From positions 1-64,000 of the forward strand of contig NZ_LMKL01000009.1 of assembly GCF_001421505.1 (NCBI RefSeq): DNA of 64,000 nt, in the 5' to 3' direction. A model generated the notes under the pieces. That model saw only the letters and a list, made by a program, of their open reading frames with translations. It did not search any database and was not told where the DNA came from. Source of the stretch: Sphingomonas sp. Leaf17 (GTDB lineage: Bacteria > Pseudomonadota > Alphaproteobacteria > Sphingomonadales > Sphingomonadaceae). A program made the position numbers and the translations under genes. Below, piece after piece: positions 7,936 to 16,819 of this stretch (positions are counted from its first letter, which is position 1; every line of letters begins with the position of its first letter).

Positions 7936-8117
7936 CGGTTGCTCCTGTTCGAAATACGTTGGCGACACCCCAATGCTTGGTAAAATCTTTATTTCCCCGC
8001 ACTGGCGATCTTACATCAATAAGCGTTGCAGACATCTTCGTGCTAGAGTAGAATATCCGTTATCGGCAGTTTGTCGTCCTGCGCCGGGGACACCATCTCC
8101 TAATTGGAGGGTGTGCC

Positions 8118-8183
8118 GTGGCGTCTACTAGCATCATCGAGAATACGAAGTTTATGGCCCTCGAACGCTCGGAGCGTTTTTGA
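8118..8183 (+). CDS. Micro-ORF leading the ejection operon
   Basis: A 21-residue reading frame starts at GTG 8118 behind a strong GGAGGG. It stops at TGA 8181-8183, which overlaps the next ATG as TGATG. The ribosome site plus the coupling suggest it is a translated leader that sets translation of the next gene. The product (MASTSIIENTKF...) is unrecognised. Confidence 0.45.
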   Translation: MASTSIIENTKFMALERSERF

Positions 8184-8449
8184 TGGGCCTCTTCACCGAA
8201 TTTACTGCCGCCCGTGCTGCCGCCAAGCAAGTCGAGGACCGCCGCGAAGCCTTGGCCGATCGTCTTACTGTCCGCTGGCTCGCCACTGCTATCGCAGCGC
8301 GCACCGACGTTCCCTGCGACGACATCATCCAAATGCTGATCGGCATCGCCTCAGAGGGCGGCCCGGATCTTCGCACAGCCAAAAGCATGGCGTGCGCATC
8401 CCTTATTCTTGGCGTTCCGGGCAACCCGATCACGCCCACGCACCATTAA
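8183..8449 (+). CDS. Hypothetical protein ahead of ejection genes
   Basis: The 88-residue helical protein begins MGLFTEFTAARAAAKQ, like the MGLFSAI start of the following ejection-type protein. No family is recognised. It is coupled to the micro-ORF before it and lies 10 bp ahead of the next gene, so it is probably a small structural or accessory protein of the same late operon. Confidence 0.6.
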   Translation: MGLFTEFTAARAAAKQVEDRREALADRLTVRWLATAIAARTDVPCDDIIQMLIGIASEGGPDLRTAKSMACASLILGVPGNPITPTHH

Positions 8450-8459
8450 GGAGAGCAAA

Positions 8460-9161
8460 ATGGGCCTTTTTTCAGCAATCGCAGGCATCTTCTCAGGCGG
8501 CGCGCAGAAGAAGGCCAGCCAGCAGGCGATGCAGGCGCAGACGGCGGCCTACAATCGCGGCATCGACCTTCAGCAGCAGCAGTATGACACCACCCGCGCG
8601 GACTATATGCCGTACACGCAGGCGGGCGTCGGCGCGCTGGGGCAGTACGGCAATCTGCTGGGGGCGAATGGATCGCCGGCACAGCTCACCGCGATCGAGG
8701 GTCTGAAAGCCACGCCTTTTTATCAGCAGTCGCTGGACGACGCGAATGAGAACCTCCTCCAGACCGCATCGGCATCGGGCGGCGTCCGGGGCGGGAACAC
8801 GGCGGGCGCGATCGGGCAGATCTCGCCAGCCATCCTCGCGCAATATTACCAGCAGGCGCTCTCCGGCTATGGCAATCTCGCGCAGCTTGGGCTTGGCGCG
8901 ACCGGGTCCGTGGCTGGTGCCGGGTTGGCGAACGCGAACGCGCAGACGCAGCTTCAGGGGCAGATTGGCAACGCACAGGCGTCCAATTTTCTGACCAAGG
9001 GCGGGATCAACGCGGCGACGATCAACAACATCGGCGGGTTTCTGGATCAGGCCGCGTCGTCGTTCCTGCCGGCTGGCTTCGGAGGCATATCGGCGGGCGG
9101 TACGGCCAGAACGCAGGGTGCAGCACAGAGCCTGATCGGCTCGATGCCGGCCATTTTCTGA
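8460..9161 (+). CDS. Phage DNA-ejection (internal virion) protein, gp7-like
   Basis: The 233-residue protein is rich in Ala, Gly and Gln. It shows the pattern RADYMPYTQAGVGALGQYG-LLGANG followed by a Gly-rich region and long amphipathic helices, as in podovirus internal proteins that are expelled to form the DNA channel. An AAGGAG precedes the ATG at 8460. It overlaps the next gene by 1 bp (TGATG). It is the first of three in the order seen for P22-type ejection proteins. The assignment rests on pattern and context. Confidence 0.7.
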   Translation: MGLFSAIAGIFSGGAQKKASQQAMQAQTAAYNRGIDLQQQQYDTTRADYMPYTQAGVGALGQYGNLLGANGSPAQLTAIEGLKATPFYQQSLDDANENLLQTASASGGVRGGNTAGAIGQISPAILAQYYQQALSGYGNLAQLGLGATGSVAGAGLANANAQTQLQGQIGNAQASNFLTKGGINAATINNIGGFLDQAASSFLPAGFGGISAGGTARTQGAAQSLIGSMPAIF

Positions 9162-11161
9162 TGGGCTTGGACGACTACGCACAGGCGCTGGCGGCAGCGC
9201 AGCGGCTGGTCCCGAATATGCGCGACCTTCGCCAGCAGGACGCGCAAACGGCGATCCTCGAAGCGCAACCCGCGCTGATTGCGGCCCAGGAGCAGCGCCA
9301 GCAGGGGTTGGCGCGGTCGCAAGCCCAAGAGGCCGCCTATCAGAGCCAGCGGCGGGCGGCGTTCCAAGGTGCTGTATCTTCGCTTGGGACCAAGCCGGAC
9401 GCAGACAAGCTCTATCAGGTCGGAGTGCAATTTCCCGAATTTGCAGAGCATATCAACGAGGCGGCCAAGGCGGTTCGCTTCGATCAGCGATCGGCGATGG
9501 TTCGCCAGTGGGCACCCGTGCAGGCGCTTATCCAGAACGGCAATCTGAAAGGCGCGATCAGCCAGTTGGACCGCGCCACTACGGCAGCACAGGCCGCTGG
9601 TTTGCCCGACGACGAGCATACAGCGGAACTGCGCGAGATGCTGGCATCTGGCGACCCAACGCAGGCCAAAACGGCTAGCGCGATCCTGTACGGGCTTATT
9701 TCAGCGGTGAACCCGGACACGGCTGCGGCGAACATCGGCAAGCGTATGGATTCGAATACGCACGTCGTGTCGCAGGGCGGCGCGCTGGTCGATGACACAG
9801 GGAAAGAGCTTTACCGTGCGGCACCGGCTGAGGCGAACGCCTTGGAGGTTCCGGTCTATGATGACCAAGGCCGACGCCTGGGTACGCAACTGGTTCCGAA
9901 CGGCGGGCGTGGTGGTGTCAGTTCGTCGGACGCTTCTGCGGCTGGTCCGCGCGGCGACGTCAGCCGTCTCATCAACTCGGACGCCGGCGGCGGTTACGTG
10001 CCGGACAGCGTTCAGAACCTTGGTCAATTCGTCGCGTTCAGCAGGAACCTAAATCGGCGTGGGGCTAAGTCGGGTTCTGCCGGCACGTACCAGATCAACG
10101 GCACGACAATGGCCGAGTTCGCGCCAACGGTTTTGGGTCGCGACTGGCAGCGTGCGCCTTTCAACGCGACTACGCAGGAGAAAGTCGGCGAGGCGATTTT
10201 CAACTGGGCCAAGCGCCAGTCTAATCCTGCGGCGGCTTTGCGCGGGCGATGGGTTTCGCTCAGCCCCCGGGAAGCGGCGCAAGCCGTCGCGGGAAACTGG
10301 CAGCAGGCGCGGGGCGTGATCGCGGCCGGTGAGACTGGCGGCGCACCCGGTGCGAGCGCGTCGGCCGGCGCGGGTGAATCCAGCTATATCGGACCGGTGA
10401 CAAGCCCCGGAACGGGCGGCGATCCGATGCTGACCGGCGATGCCTATCTGGCGAGTGTGCCGGCGCATGAGCGCGCGAAGATCAAGGCGATTGCTGAAGG
10501 TCGGGTTGCCGCCCCGCGCCCAGGTACGCGGTTTGGTGAGGCGATACTGAGCAAGGTAGCGCAGTACGATCCGACGTTCGACGCCGCCAATGCGCAGTCC
10601 CGCCTGAAAACTCGTGTCGACTTCACATCGGGTCGCTCGGCCCAGGCCGTCAACGCGCTGAACACAGCTATGGGTCACCTTCTGCACCTCGACACGCAGG
10701 CGCAGGGACTTGGCAATTTTAGCACCCTGCCGGGCATCATCAACCCCGCATACAACGCGGCCCGCCAGGTAGGCGGCAACACCAAGTTGCCGGCATTCCA
10801 GCAGACGAAACAGGCCGCATCTTCTGAAATGCGTAAGGTGTTCGCGGGTTCGGCCGGCGGCAACCTCACGGAGCTTCAGGAGTGGCAGGAATCGCTGGAT
10901 AGCTCGCAGTCTTATGAGCAGCTTCACGCGGCCATCAGGAACGGCGTGCAGTTGATGGGTTCGCGCCTGAACGCGCTTCAGGACCAATACCAGACGGGCA
11001 TGGGGCGGAGCGATCAGCCAGTGCAGCTAATCAAGCCCGGTGTTCGCGCCGCAACACGCAAGCGATTTGGCGTCGATCTAGGCGGGGGTGGGCCTGCCCC
11101 CGGTCCGGCTCCAAGCCCTGCGTCGAACAGCTTCCGCATTCTGAAGGTGCGCCCGAAATGA
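9161..11161 (+). CDS. Phage ejection protein with lysozyme-like domain
   Basis: The 666-residue protein has a helical, Gln/Ala-rich N-terminal third. A lysozyme-like segment follows at about 267-395 (VSRLINSDAGGGY ... SAGTYQINGTT), then a C-terminal helical part. In podoviruses the second or third ejection protein often carries a muramidase to pass DNA through the cell wall. It overlaps its neighbours as TGATG before and ATGA after. I did not identify the catalytic acid with certainty. Confidence 0.72.
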   Translation: MGLDDYAQALAAAQRLVPNMRDLRQQDAQTAILEAQPALIAAQEQRQQGLARSQAQEAAYQSQRRAAFQGAVSSLGTKPDADKLYQVGVQFPEFAEHINEAAKAVRFDQRSAMVRQWAPVQALIQNGNLKGAISQLDRATTAAQAAGLPDDEHTAELREMLASGDPTQAKTASAILYGLISAVNPDTAAANIGKRMDSNTHVVSQGGALVDDTGKELYRAAPAEANALEVPVYDDQGRRLGTQLVPNGGRGGVSSSDASAAGPRGDVSRLINSDAGGGYVPDSVQNLGQFVAFSRNLNRRGAKSGSAGTYQINGTTMAEFAPTVLGRDWQRAPFNATTQEKVGEAIFNWAKRQSNPAAALRGRWVSLSPREAAQAVAGNWQQARGVIAAGETGGAPGASASAGAGESSYIGPVTSPGTGGDPMLTGDAYLASVPAHERAKIKAIAEGRVAAPRPGTRFGEAILSKVAQYDPTFDAANAQSRLKTRVDFTSGRSAQAVNALNTAMGHLLHLDTQAQGLGNFSTLPGIINPAYNAARQVGGNTKLPAFQQTKQAASSEMRKVFAGSAGGNLTELQEWQESLDSSQSYEQLHAAIRNGVQLMGSRLNALQDQYQTGMGRSDQPVQLIKPGVRAATRKRFGVDLGGGGPAPGPAPSPASNSFRILKVRPK

Positions 11162-14151
11162 CCAGTCCGCAGACGATGGTTTATACGGTCGAATACAACG
11201 GCCAGATTTACGACATCGAGGGGCCGGCGGGAGCCAAGCCCGAGGAGCTTCAGGCGTTTCTCGGGCAGTCAGCCGGCCCACCGCCAGATCCCGCAGCAAC
11301 CGATGGGCTTGATAAGGCCGAGCCAATCCCGGCCGGGGGCGATGGCGAAGTCCAGTTCAATGACGATCCCGGCAGGGTCCTCACCCGCATGTCGCCGCAG
11401 GACGAGGATGCCTTTGTCCGACTTCAGCAGACCGGCACCGCTGAACAGATGCTGGTATTTTTGCATCAGCGGGGCCTGGCGAGCGACGCAACCGAGCTGA
11501 GCCGGTTCGTCGCTGCTCGCGACAAGGGGGAACGCTTCAACTATGGTGTGTCGTACGGTCGCGATCGTGCTCCCGATCAGGGGGCAGGCGCTGCATTTCT
11601 GAACGGTGCCAGCCAGGGCGCTTTCCTCGGCACGAGTGACGAATTGCATGGCCTCGTAAACGGGGTTAGTTCAGCGCTTCGCGGTGAGGGCTTTTCCGAC
11701 GCCTACAACCGGACGGTTGATATAGACCGGGCGCAGCTCGGGGCGGACGAGGAAAACCACTGGCTTGCGTCGCTTTCTGGTAATCTCGTTGGTGGTCTTG
11801 CTCTCCCCTTGGGTCTTGAGCGTGCTGGCTTCACTCAGTCGACGCGCGCTATCGGCATCGCGGCGCGAGATGCAGCTTTGGCGGACGGTCTTTCGGCTAC
11901 AGCCGCAGATAAAATCGCGGCTAGAGCGGTCGCAAAGAGACTCGCGGCAGAAGGCGCAGCTTATGGCGGCGCTTACGGCGCGGGGACGTCGGAAGGTGGA
12001 CCCGGCCAACGACTGCTAGGCACGGGGGTCGGCGCTGCGGGGGGCGCTGTTGCTGGCGGCATCGTATTTCCGGCGTTGACCCGCGCTGCTGGCGGTGTGC
12101 GTCGGGGAGTGAATGCTACGGCGGGTTGGCTGTCGCGCGCGGTTGGCAGCGTCACGGAAAACGGCGCAAAGAACCGGGCGGGCGATCTGTTGCGGACTGC
12201 GACACTTCGCCCGATCGACGATGTGCTGGCCGACATTGCGGCTCGCGATGCCCAGGTAAGCGGCGCTCAGCCTACATTGGCGGAAGTGGCCAACGACCCG
12301 GGCCTAGCTGGTTTTCAGCGTGGTTTTGCCAACACCGATCCCCGCGCGGGGGCTGTTGTCGGGGAACGCAATGCAAACAACGCTTTGGCCCGTACGCGCT
12401 ACGCATCAGATGCGCTTGGCGACGGCTCGCCGCAGGCGGTACAGGATTATGCCGCCCGCCAAGTTGCCGTTGGCGAGGCTGAAACCGCAGCTCAGCAAAC
12501 TGCTAGACAGACCGCAGCGAATACCCGACTTGCGGATGGCCGAACCCAGGCGCAAGCTTCCCGATCCGAGGCGGAACAGGCAGCAATTGGCGGACAGAAT
12601 TCCATCGGCCCGCTTGTTGACCGAACTGCGACGGGGGCTGCGCAGCGCGAGGCGTTCGAGGGGGCGTATGATGCGGCCAAGCGGCGGTCGCGCACCGCGT
12701 ACGCCGCGCCCGCTTTGCAAGACCCACAGCCGATCGAGATCCCTGCCAGCGTGTTCGCAGGGGACATGCGGGCTGCGATGGCCGACCACTATGGCGACGG
12801 CGGCGGTGAAATTCCGGAAATAGTCCGTTCAATCATAGACGATGCTGCCGCCCCCGGCGCTACGACACGGACGCTCACGAACATCGACCGCCGCCTCGCC
12901 GACTTTGCAGGCAAATCAACGATGGCGGGCAGTCGGTCGGATGCGGCATTTGCGACGCGGTTGCGTGGGATTCTGGCGAACTTCGCCGATCAGGCCGCCC
13001 CTCAGGAATATCGTGCTGCGCTCCGGAACGCAAAAGCGGTTCGCGCCGAGCAGGGTCGCGTTTTCGAGACGGGCGACGCACCAAGGACCTTCGCACGGGA
13101 TCGATACGGCAATCCGACCGTAGGAGACACGACGGTTCCGACCCGTATCGTTCGGCCGGGTGCGCCTGGCGGCGACACAGTGGACGGGCTGATCGCTGCG
13201 ATTGGACCAGACGCTGCGGAAACCGCTGTGCGGCAGGAATTGCGCCGCGCGGTCGAGGAGGCTGGCCTTCAGACTGAAGCGCAGGCCCGTTCGCTAGCGA
13301 CCCGGTTCGGTGAAGTCGCGAAGCGGTTTCCCGGCGTGGAGTCCGATCTTGCGGCCGTACAATCGAATGCACGACGGCTCGATGCTGCAAAGGCGGCTGA
13401 GGCCCGCGCCGCGCGAGCGTCGTTCACGCCGGAGGAAAACGCTTCAATCAAAGAGCGATCGGCATTCCATGATGTTGTCCTGGATTCGCCCCTCGGCAAT
13501 GTTGCCGACGCAGCGGTTGACCCCTCGTCGTTCGTTGCTGGCCTGCTCCGTCGTTCCGACGATGGACGGCGGCTTCGTTACCTTGCCCAACAGATCGGCG
13601 ATAACCCCGACGCGCTCGGGGGGATGCGCCGCGCCCTTGGCGACTATATCGAGACGGCCGGCGCGGGACCTAGTTTCACGCAGGCGGGAGAGCGTGTGCC
13701 GTCGATCACCAAAACGCGGCAGGCTATAACGGCGGTTGTCAAACGTTCGGGCAACGCTCTTACGAATCAACAAAAGGCCGTGTTGAGCACTATTGCGCGC
13801 GAGCTGACCAGCGCGAACTTCGCCGTGACGGCCGGTCGCCCCAGCGGCTCCGATACTGCGATGAACCGATCGTTGGCGCGGATGATCAACGCGGTTCCTG
13901 CTGGCGTCCACGGGGCGCCGGTCAAGACGATCCTGTCGAAGGTGGTTTCAGCCATGTCGAACGAGGACCACGTAAAGCAGCTTCTGACGCAAGCGATCCT
14001 GGAGCCTGACTTTGCGGCTGTTCTTCTGAAGCGCCCGACCGCGCGCAACATGCTCGACGTTCAGCGTCGGTACGCGGGCCGCAAGGGGACGATATTTGCC
14101 GGGCAGGCCACCACCGCTAGTTCTGAGCAATATCGGACAGGTACGAGGTGA
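11158..14151 (+). CDS. Large phage ejection protein, gp16-like
   Basis: The 997-residue protein is the largest of the window's element genes. Its N terminus (MTSPQTMVYTVEYNGQIYDI) resembles a small fold used in phage structural proteins. A Gly-zipper and hydrophobic region near residues 255-320 could insert into membranes. The rest is long helical Ala/Arg-rich sequence. It is the third of three coupled genes, as expected for a gp16-type DNA-transfer protein. No tail-fibre or capsid gene follows. Confidence 0.68.
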   Translation: MTSPQTMVYTVEYNGQIYDIEGPAGAKPEELQAFLGQSAGPPPDPAATDGLDKAEPIPAGGDGEVQFNDDPGRVLTRMSPQDEDAFVRLQQTGTAEQMLVFLHQRGLASDATELSRFVAARDKGERFNYGVSYGRDRAPDQGAGAAFLNGASQGAFLGTSDELHGLVNGVSSALRGEGFSDAYNRTVDIDRAQLGADEENHWLASLSGNLVGGLALPLGLERAGFTQSTRAIGIAARDAALADGLSATAADKIAARAVAKRLAAEGAAYGGAYGAGTSEGGPGQRLLGTGVGAAGGAVAGGIVFPALTRAAGGVRRGVNATAGWLSRAVGSVTENGAKNRAGDLLRTATLRPIDDVLADIAARDAQVSGAQPTLAEVANDPGLAGFQRGFANTDPRAGAVVGERNANNALARTRYASDALGDGSPQAVQDYAARQVAVGEAETAAQQTARQTAANTRLADGRTQAQASRSEAEQAAIGGQNSIGPLVDRTATGAAQREAFEGAYDAAKRRSRTAYAAPALQDPQPIEIPASVFAGDMRAAMADHYGDGGGEIPEIVRSIIDDAAAPGATTRTLTNIDRRLADFAGKSTMAGSRSDAAFATRLRGILANFADQAAPQEYRAALRNAKAVRAEQGRVFETGDAPRTFARDRYGNPTVGDTTVPTRIVRPGAPGGDTVDGLIAAIGPDAAETAVRQELRRAVEEAGLQTEAQARSLATRFGEVAKRFPGVESDLAAVQSNARRLDAAKAAEARAARASFTPEENASIKERSAFHDVVLDSPLGNVADAAVDPSSFVAGLLRRSDDGRRLRYLAQQIGDNPDALGGMRRALGDYIETAGAGPSFTQAGERVPSITKTRQAITAVVKRSGNALTNQQKAVLSTIARELTSANFAVTAGRPSGSDTAMNRSLARMINAVPAGVHGAPVKTILSKVVSAMSNEDHVKQLLTQAILEPDFAAVLLKRPTARNMLDVQRRYAGRKGTIFAGQATTASSEQYRTGTR

Positions 14152-14312
14152 CGTTCAGCATAGTGGCGCTGATTACAGCTTTGGAGGCGGACGGTACGTC
14201 CGGATAACGCCAAAGGGTCTTCGCGGAAATTTATGCTCGCCCGTTTTGCCACCAAGGCGCGGAGAGTTCCGGTGAACGTTATCTGCTCGAATCCAGTCAT
14301 TTACTGCCATGC

Positions 14313-14639
14313 TTATTCACATGCTACCCCGTCCCCGTCGCGATCGAGGCGACGGGAATACCCCGCCTGCCCCTCCCGTATCGGGGCAGCACCCGCCGCT
14401 CGCACTGCGGAGCAGTTGGCATAGGAGCCGCCGCCGCCGGAACCGAATAGGCTGCGCACTGGTGCTGCTGACCTCGGTGCCGTCGATTGACCCGTGCCAC
14501 CGTGGCAATGGTACCCACCGTTCTTTCGGTCGTTGTGGCAGCCTGCGGCGTTAAGACCTCCACCGTGGGCATAGAGTCGATCAGGTGGAGCGGCGGCGGT
14601 GCCGAGGGCGATGGCTATCCACACAGCACCAAATCTCAT
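14313..14639 (-). CDS. Secreted protein with YHxH and Excalibur motifs
   Basis: The 108-residue product has a signal peptide (MRFGAVWIAIALGTAAAPP). It then has a HGGGLNAAGCHNDRKNGGYH segment and a C-terminal Excalibur-type calcium-binding motif ending LDRDGDGVACE. Such proteins are exported and often linked to nucleases or cell-wall functions. The second ATG of the ATGATG pair was chosen because GGAG stands 6 bases before it. Confidence 0.75.
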   Translation of the reverse strand: MRFGAVWIAIALGTAAAPPDRLYAHGGGLNAAGCHNDRKNGGYHCHGGTGQSTAPRSAAPVRSLFGSGGGGSYANCSAVRAAGAAPIREGQAGYSRRLDRDGDGVACE

Positions 14640-14695
14640 CATCCGCTCCAACTGCACATGAACTGCGCCCGATCCAACAGACCGGACCCACGGGG

Positions 14696-14890
14696 TTACT
14701 TGATCGGCATCGCGCCGGGCGTGCCGCACTTTGCGAATTTGCCGTTAGCGCTCTTGCACCGGACAGGCTTATCAGCCGCCTTGGGGGGGCATTTGGTGAA
14801 CTTGCCCTTCGCGTCTTTGCACGGCGCAGCCAGGGCGGGCGGGCCCACGAACAGGGATAGCGACGCGACGGCGAATAGCATCTTACGCAT
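14696..14890 (-). CDS. Small secreted Cys-rich protein
   Basis: The 64-residue protein has a clear signal peptide (MRKMLFAVASLSLFVGPPALA). The mature part has two copies of a CKDAKGKFTKC-type motif, the second as CKSANGKFAKC. It resembles short periplasmic proteins common in sphingomonads, function unknown. GGAGG stands 7 bases before the ATG. It is read towards the Excalibur gene and may be co-transcribed with it. Confidence 0.75.
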   Translation of the reverse strand: MRKMLFAVASLSLFVGPPALAAPCKDAKGKFTKCPPKAADKPVRCKSANGKFAKCGTPGAMPIK

Positions 14891-14998
14891 TTGGCGGCCT
14901 CCAGCTCAGGAATTGAGCGCAAGACTTTTGCGCGCCGTATTGGCGAAGCACAACCTGCTTTGAAACGGCTCTTCGCGGGGCCGAACGAGGCTATCGCG

Positions 14999-15589
14999 CT
15001 ACACTCCGTAGCGCTTATTCCCGCCGCTGGTGATGCAGTAGCGCCCTCCGCGCGGACCTATGCATACTTGGCCGCCTGAACAGGGGCAACCGCTGCTGTC
15101 GTAACTTCCACCACCCCGGTCATACGACCGCCGGGCACGTGTCGTTGAGTGTGATCGGCTCAACGCGCGCAGCCGCCGTTTTTTTGCGGAGTGCACTTGA
15201 GTGCCATACGCCGCGCCAACGCCTGCTGCGGTAACAGCGGTGCCGGTCAGGCCCATGGCGCGCGATCGAGGCGCATCAGCGGTTGTCAGCGCGGCGGACA
15301 CCCAGCAGCTAGCGCCGGCCGCCTCTACCTTAGTCCAGCCATCGCGGCTCTCGATCTGAGTGACAGGCGTATTCGGGCTAAGAAGCTGCGCGACCGGTGC
15401 AGTAACGCGACCATCGTTTCTGCAATTAGCAGCCTTGCCACCGATCCAGATGGTTGGTGAAACAGATGAGAGCGAAGAAGGCGTAGGGGTTGGACTCGTC
15501 ACCGTTTTATCCGTGCACATACCCACCGCCGCCAACAATCCGATGATGCCGATAAGACAGCCGGCATTATTACTTGCCCGATTAGCCAT
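14999..15589 (-). CDS. SH3-domain secreted protein with GPRGGRY tail
   Basis: The 196-residue protein has an N-terminal membrane segment (CLIGIIGLLAAVGMC). An SH3b-like domain follows at about 50-105 (CRNDGRVTAPVAQLL ... WTKVEAAGASCWV). A Cys-rich C terminus ends CIGPRGGRYCITSGGNKRYG, a tail found on several phage- and virus-linked exported proteins. It probably acts in the envelope. It belongs to a run of exported proteins on the same strand. Confidence 0.7.
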   Translation of the reverse strand: MANRASNNAGCLIGIIGLLAAVGMCTDKTVTSPTPTPSSLSSVSPTIWIGGKAANCRNDGRVTAPVAQLLSPNTPVTQIESRDGWTKVEAAGASCWVSAALTTADAPRSRAMGLTGTAVTAAGVGAAYGTQVHSAKKRRLRALSRSHSTTRARRSYDRGGGSYDSSGCPCSGGQVCIGPRGGRYCITSGGNKRYGV

Positions 15590-15707
15590 TGTGATTCCCC
15601 CTGGCCTTTATGGGCCACTGCTTGACTAAGCGTCGATGGTCGCATGCAAACGATGTCGATCGGTTCGCAATATTGCCAAATGCCAAAAGCTCGAAGTACG
15701 ATCAGGA

Positions 15708-15893
15708 ATGACAAGCGAACACGAGCGTTGGGCCGAAGCGCTGGCGATCAGTCGGCGATACGGGGGCGACGCGAAACAGCACATCGCAGAACGCATGACG
15801 AACCTTGTCAAAGCTGGTGACTTGGCCGGAATCGCTCGTTGGCGAGAGATCGCAGCCCGGTATGACCTTTTGTTTTCCGGCACTCTGCAATGA
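15708..15893 (+). CDS. DUF6961-like small protein
   Basis: The 61-residue protein (HERWAEALAISRRYGGDAKQ ... GIARWREIAARYDLL) matches my memory of a short helical family, DUF6961, common in sphingomonad genomes near mobile genes. The ATG at 15708 was chosen because the family sequence begins there. Function unknown. Confidence 0.65.
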   Translation: MTSEHERWAEALAISRRYGGDAKQHIAERMTNLVKAGDLAGIARWREIAARYDLLFSGTLQ

Positions 15894-15938
15894 CGCGATC
15901 AGCCAACAAGCTGGCTGCCAACTGACGAGCGCGCGTCG

Positions 15939-16361
15939 TTACCATGGCCAACCTGCCACCGTGGCTTCGCACCTATCTCGTGCTTCGGAAAGGCCCTTCA
16001 AGCACTCGATCATTCGCATGCGCGTCGGGTTAGCCAACGTCATGCACGACCGTCGTTTGTCGGCCGGATCAGCCGAACGGACGATATATCCCAGCGACTC
16101 TAGCTTACCGATCCATCGCATCGCCGTCGAAGTCGGCACCGCCGCCGCAATGCAAAGGCTCGATACCCCAACGGAGATTTGGTCGGCATCTGCCACGAAC
16201 AGGTCGAGCAGCATGTCCCAACAGGGATCAGCGAATAGGCCCGGCGCGAAAAGCTGCTCTCTCCGACGCCGCTGCTTCAGGATGCCGCGGGCGAGGATGA
16301 CGCATCGTCTATAGGCTTCGTCTTTGCGGGCGGTGCCGTCCGCCGGCCATGCGCACTCCAC
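15939..16361 (-). CDS. MarR-like winged-helix DNA-binding protein
   Basis: The 140-residue protein contains a winged HTH: DMLLDLFVADADQISVGVSS, then LCIAAAVPTSTAMRWIGKLESLGYIV and a basic wing (RSADPADKRRSCMTL). It likely regulates nearby genes. The proposed start is a GTG at 16361, because no ATG precedes the domain except far upstream inside the next gene; it has no good ribosome site. It overlaps the preceding membrane gene by about 85 bp in another frame. Confidence 0.7.
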   Translation of the reverse strand: MECAWPADGTARKDEAYRRCVILARGILKQRRRREQLFAPGLFADPCWDMLLDLFVADADQISVGVSSLCIAAAVPTSTAMRWIGKLESLGYIVRSADPADKRRSCMTLANPTRMRMIECLKGLSEARDRCEATVAGWPW

Positions 16362-16777
16362 CGCGCCGCGTTCACCGTGCCAATCAATATCGCCGCCCAC
16401 ATCGGATACGCCCACATGCCCTGCGCGATCAGATACGCGCGCGGCACGATCTGCGGACTTAGGAAGCTCGCCAGATGCGTAGCGACCGCGATCGAATGAA
16501 ATGCTGTAGCCCATAATGGCCAAAACCTGTCAGTCCGAAGCGCCAGCGCTGTGAACGCGACTAGTATCAGCACATCGATGCCGAAGATCGTCGATTGCAC
16601 AGCGCTTAGCCGGCCGCTGACTGGAATGTTGACCACCGCTATTAGCGACGCGAGCGAGCCGAGCATCAACAGCACGGCTCCACGTTTTTCATCTCGACCG
16701 CCGCGCCAGAACGCGAAGGCCATGACGCCAAGGGCGACTATCCAGTACACGATCGGCAGGAGCTTCTGTAAAAACAT
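16277..16777 (-). CDS. Integral membrane protein, unknown function
   Basis: The 166-residue protein has about four or five hydrophobic segments (for example LLPIVYWIVALGVMAFAFW and IFGIDVLILVAFTALAL) and a basic C-terminal tail. I know similar proteins in sphingomonads next to MarR-type regulators. The ATG at 16777 is chosen; a TTG at 16813 would lengthen it. Its 3' end overlaps the MarR-like gene. Confidence 0.65.
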   Translation of the reverse strand: MFLQKLLPIVYWIVALGVMAFAFWRGGRDEKRGAVLLMLGSLASLIAVVNIPVSGRLSAVQSTIFGIDVLILVAFTALALRTDRFWPLWATAFHSIAVATHLASFLSPQIVPRAYLIAQGMWAYPMWAAILIGTVNAARWSAHGRRTAPPAKTKPIDDASSSPAAS

Positions 16778-16819
16778 GGGGATGATCGGAGCGGCACATG
16801 CCGCCCCGGTCAAGCGACT

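Noticed and set aside
7450..8117. A deletion scar where head genes were lost
   Set aside because: No gene fragments or repeats mark a junction. The region holds an intact leftward gene and a normal promoter gap, so a deletion is only inferred.
8118..14151. Calling the element a complete prophage
   Set aside because: No terminase large subunit, portal, capsid or tail genes could be found in either strand of the element.
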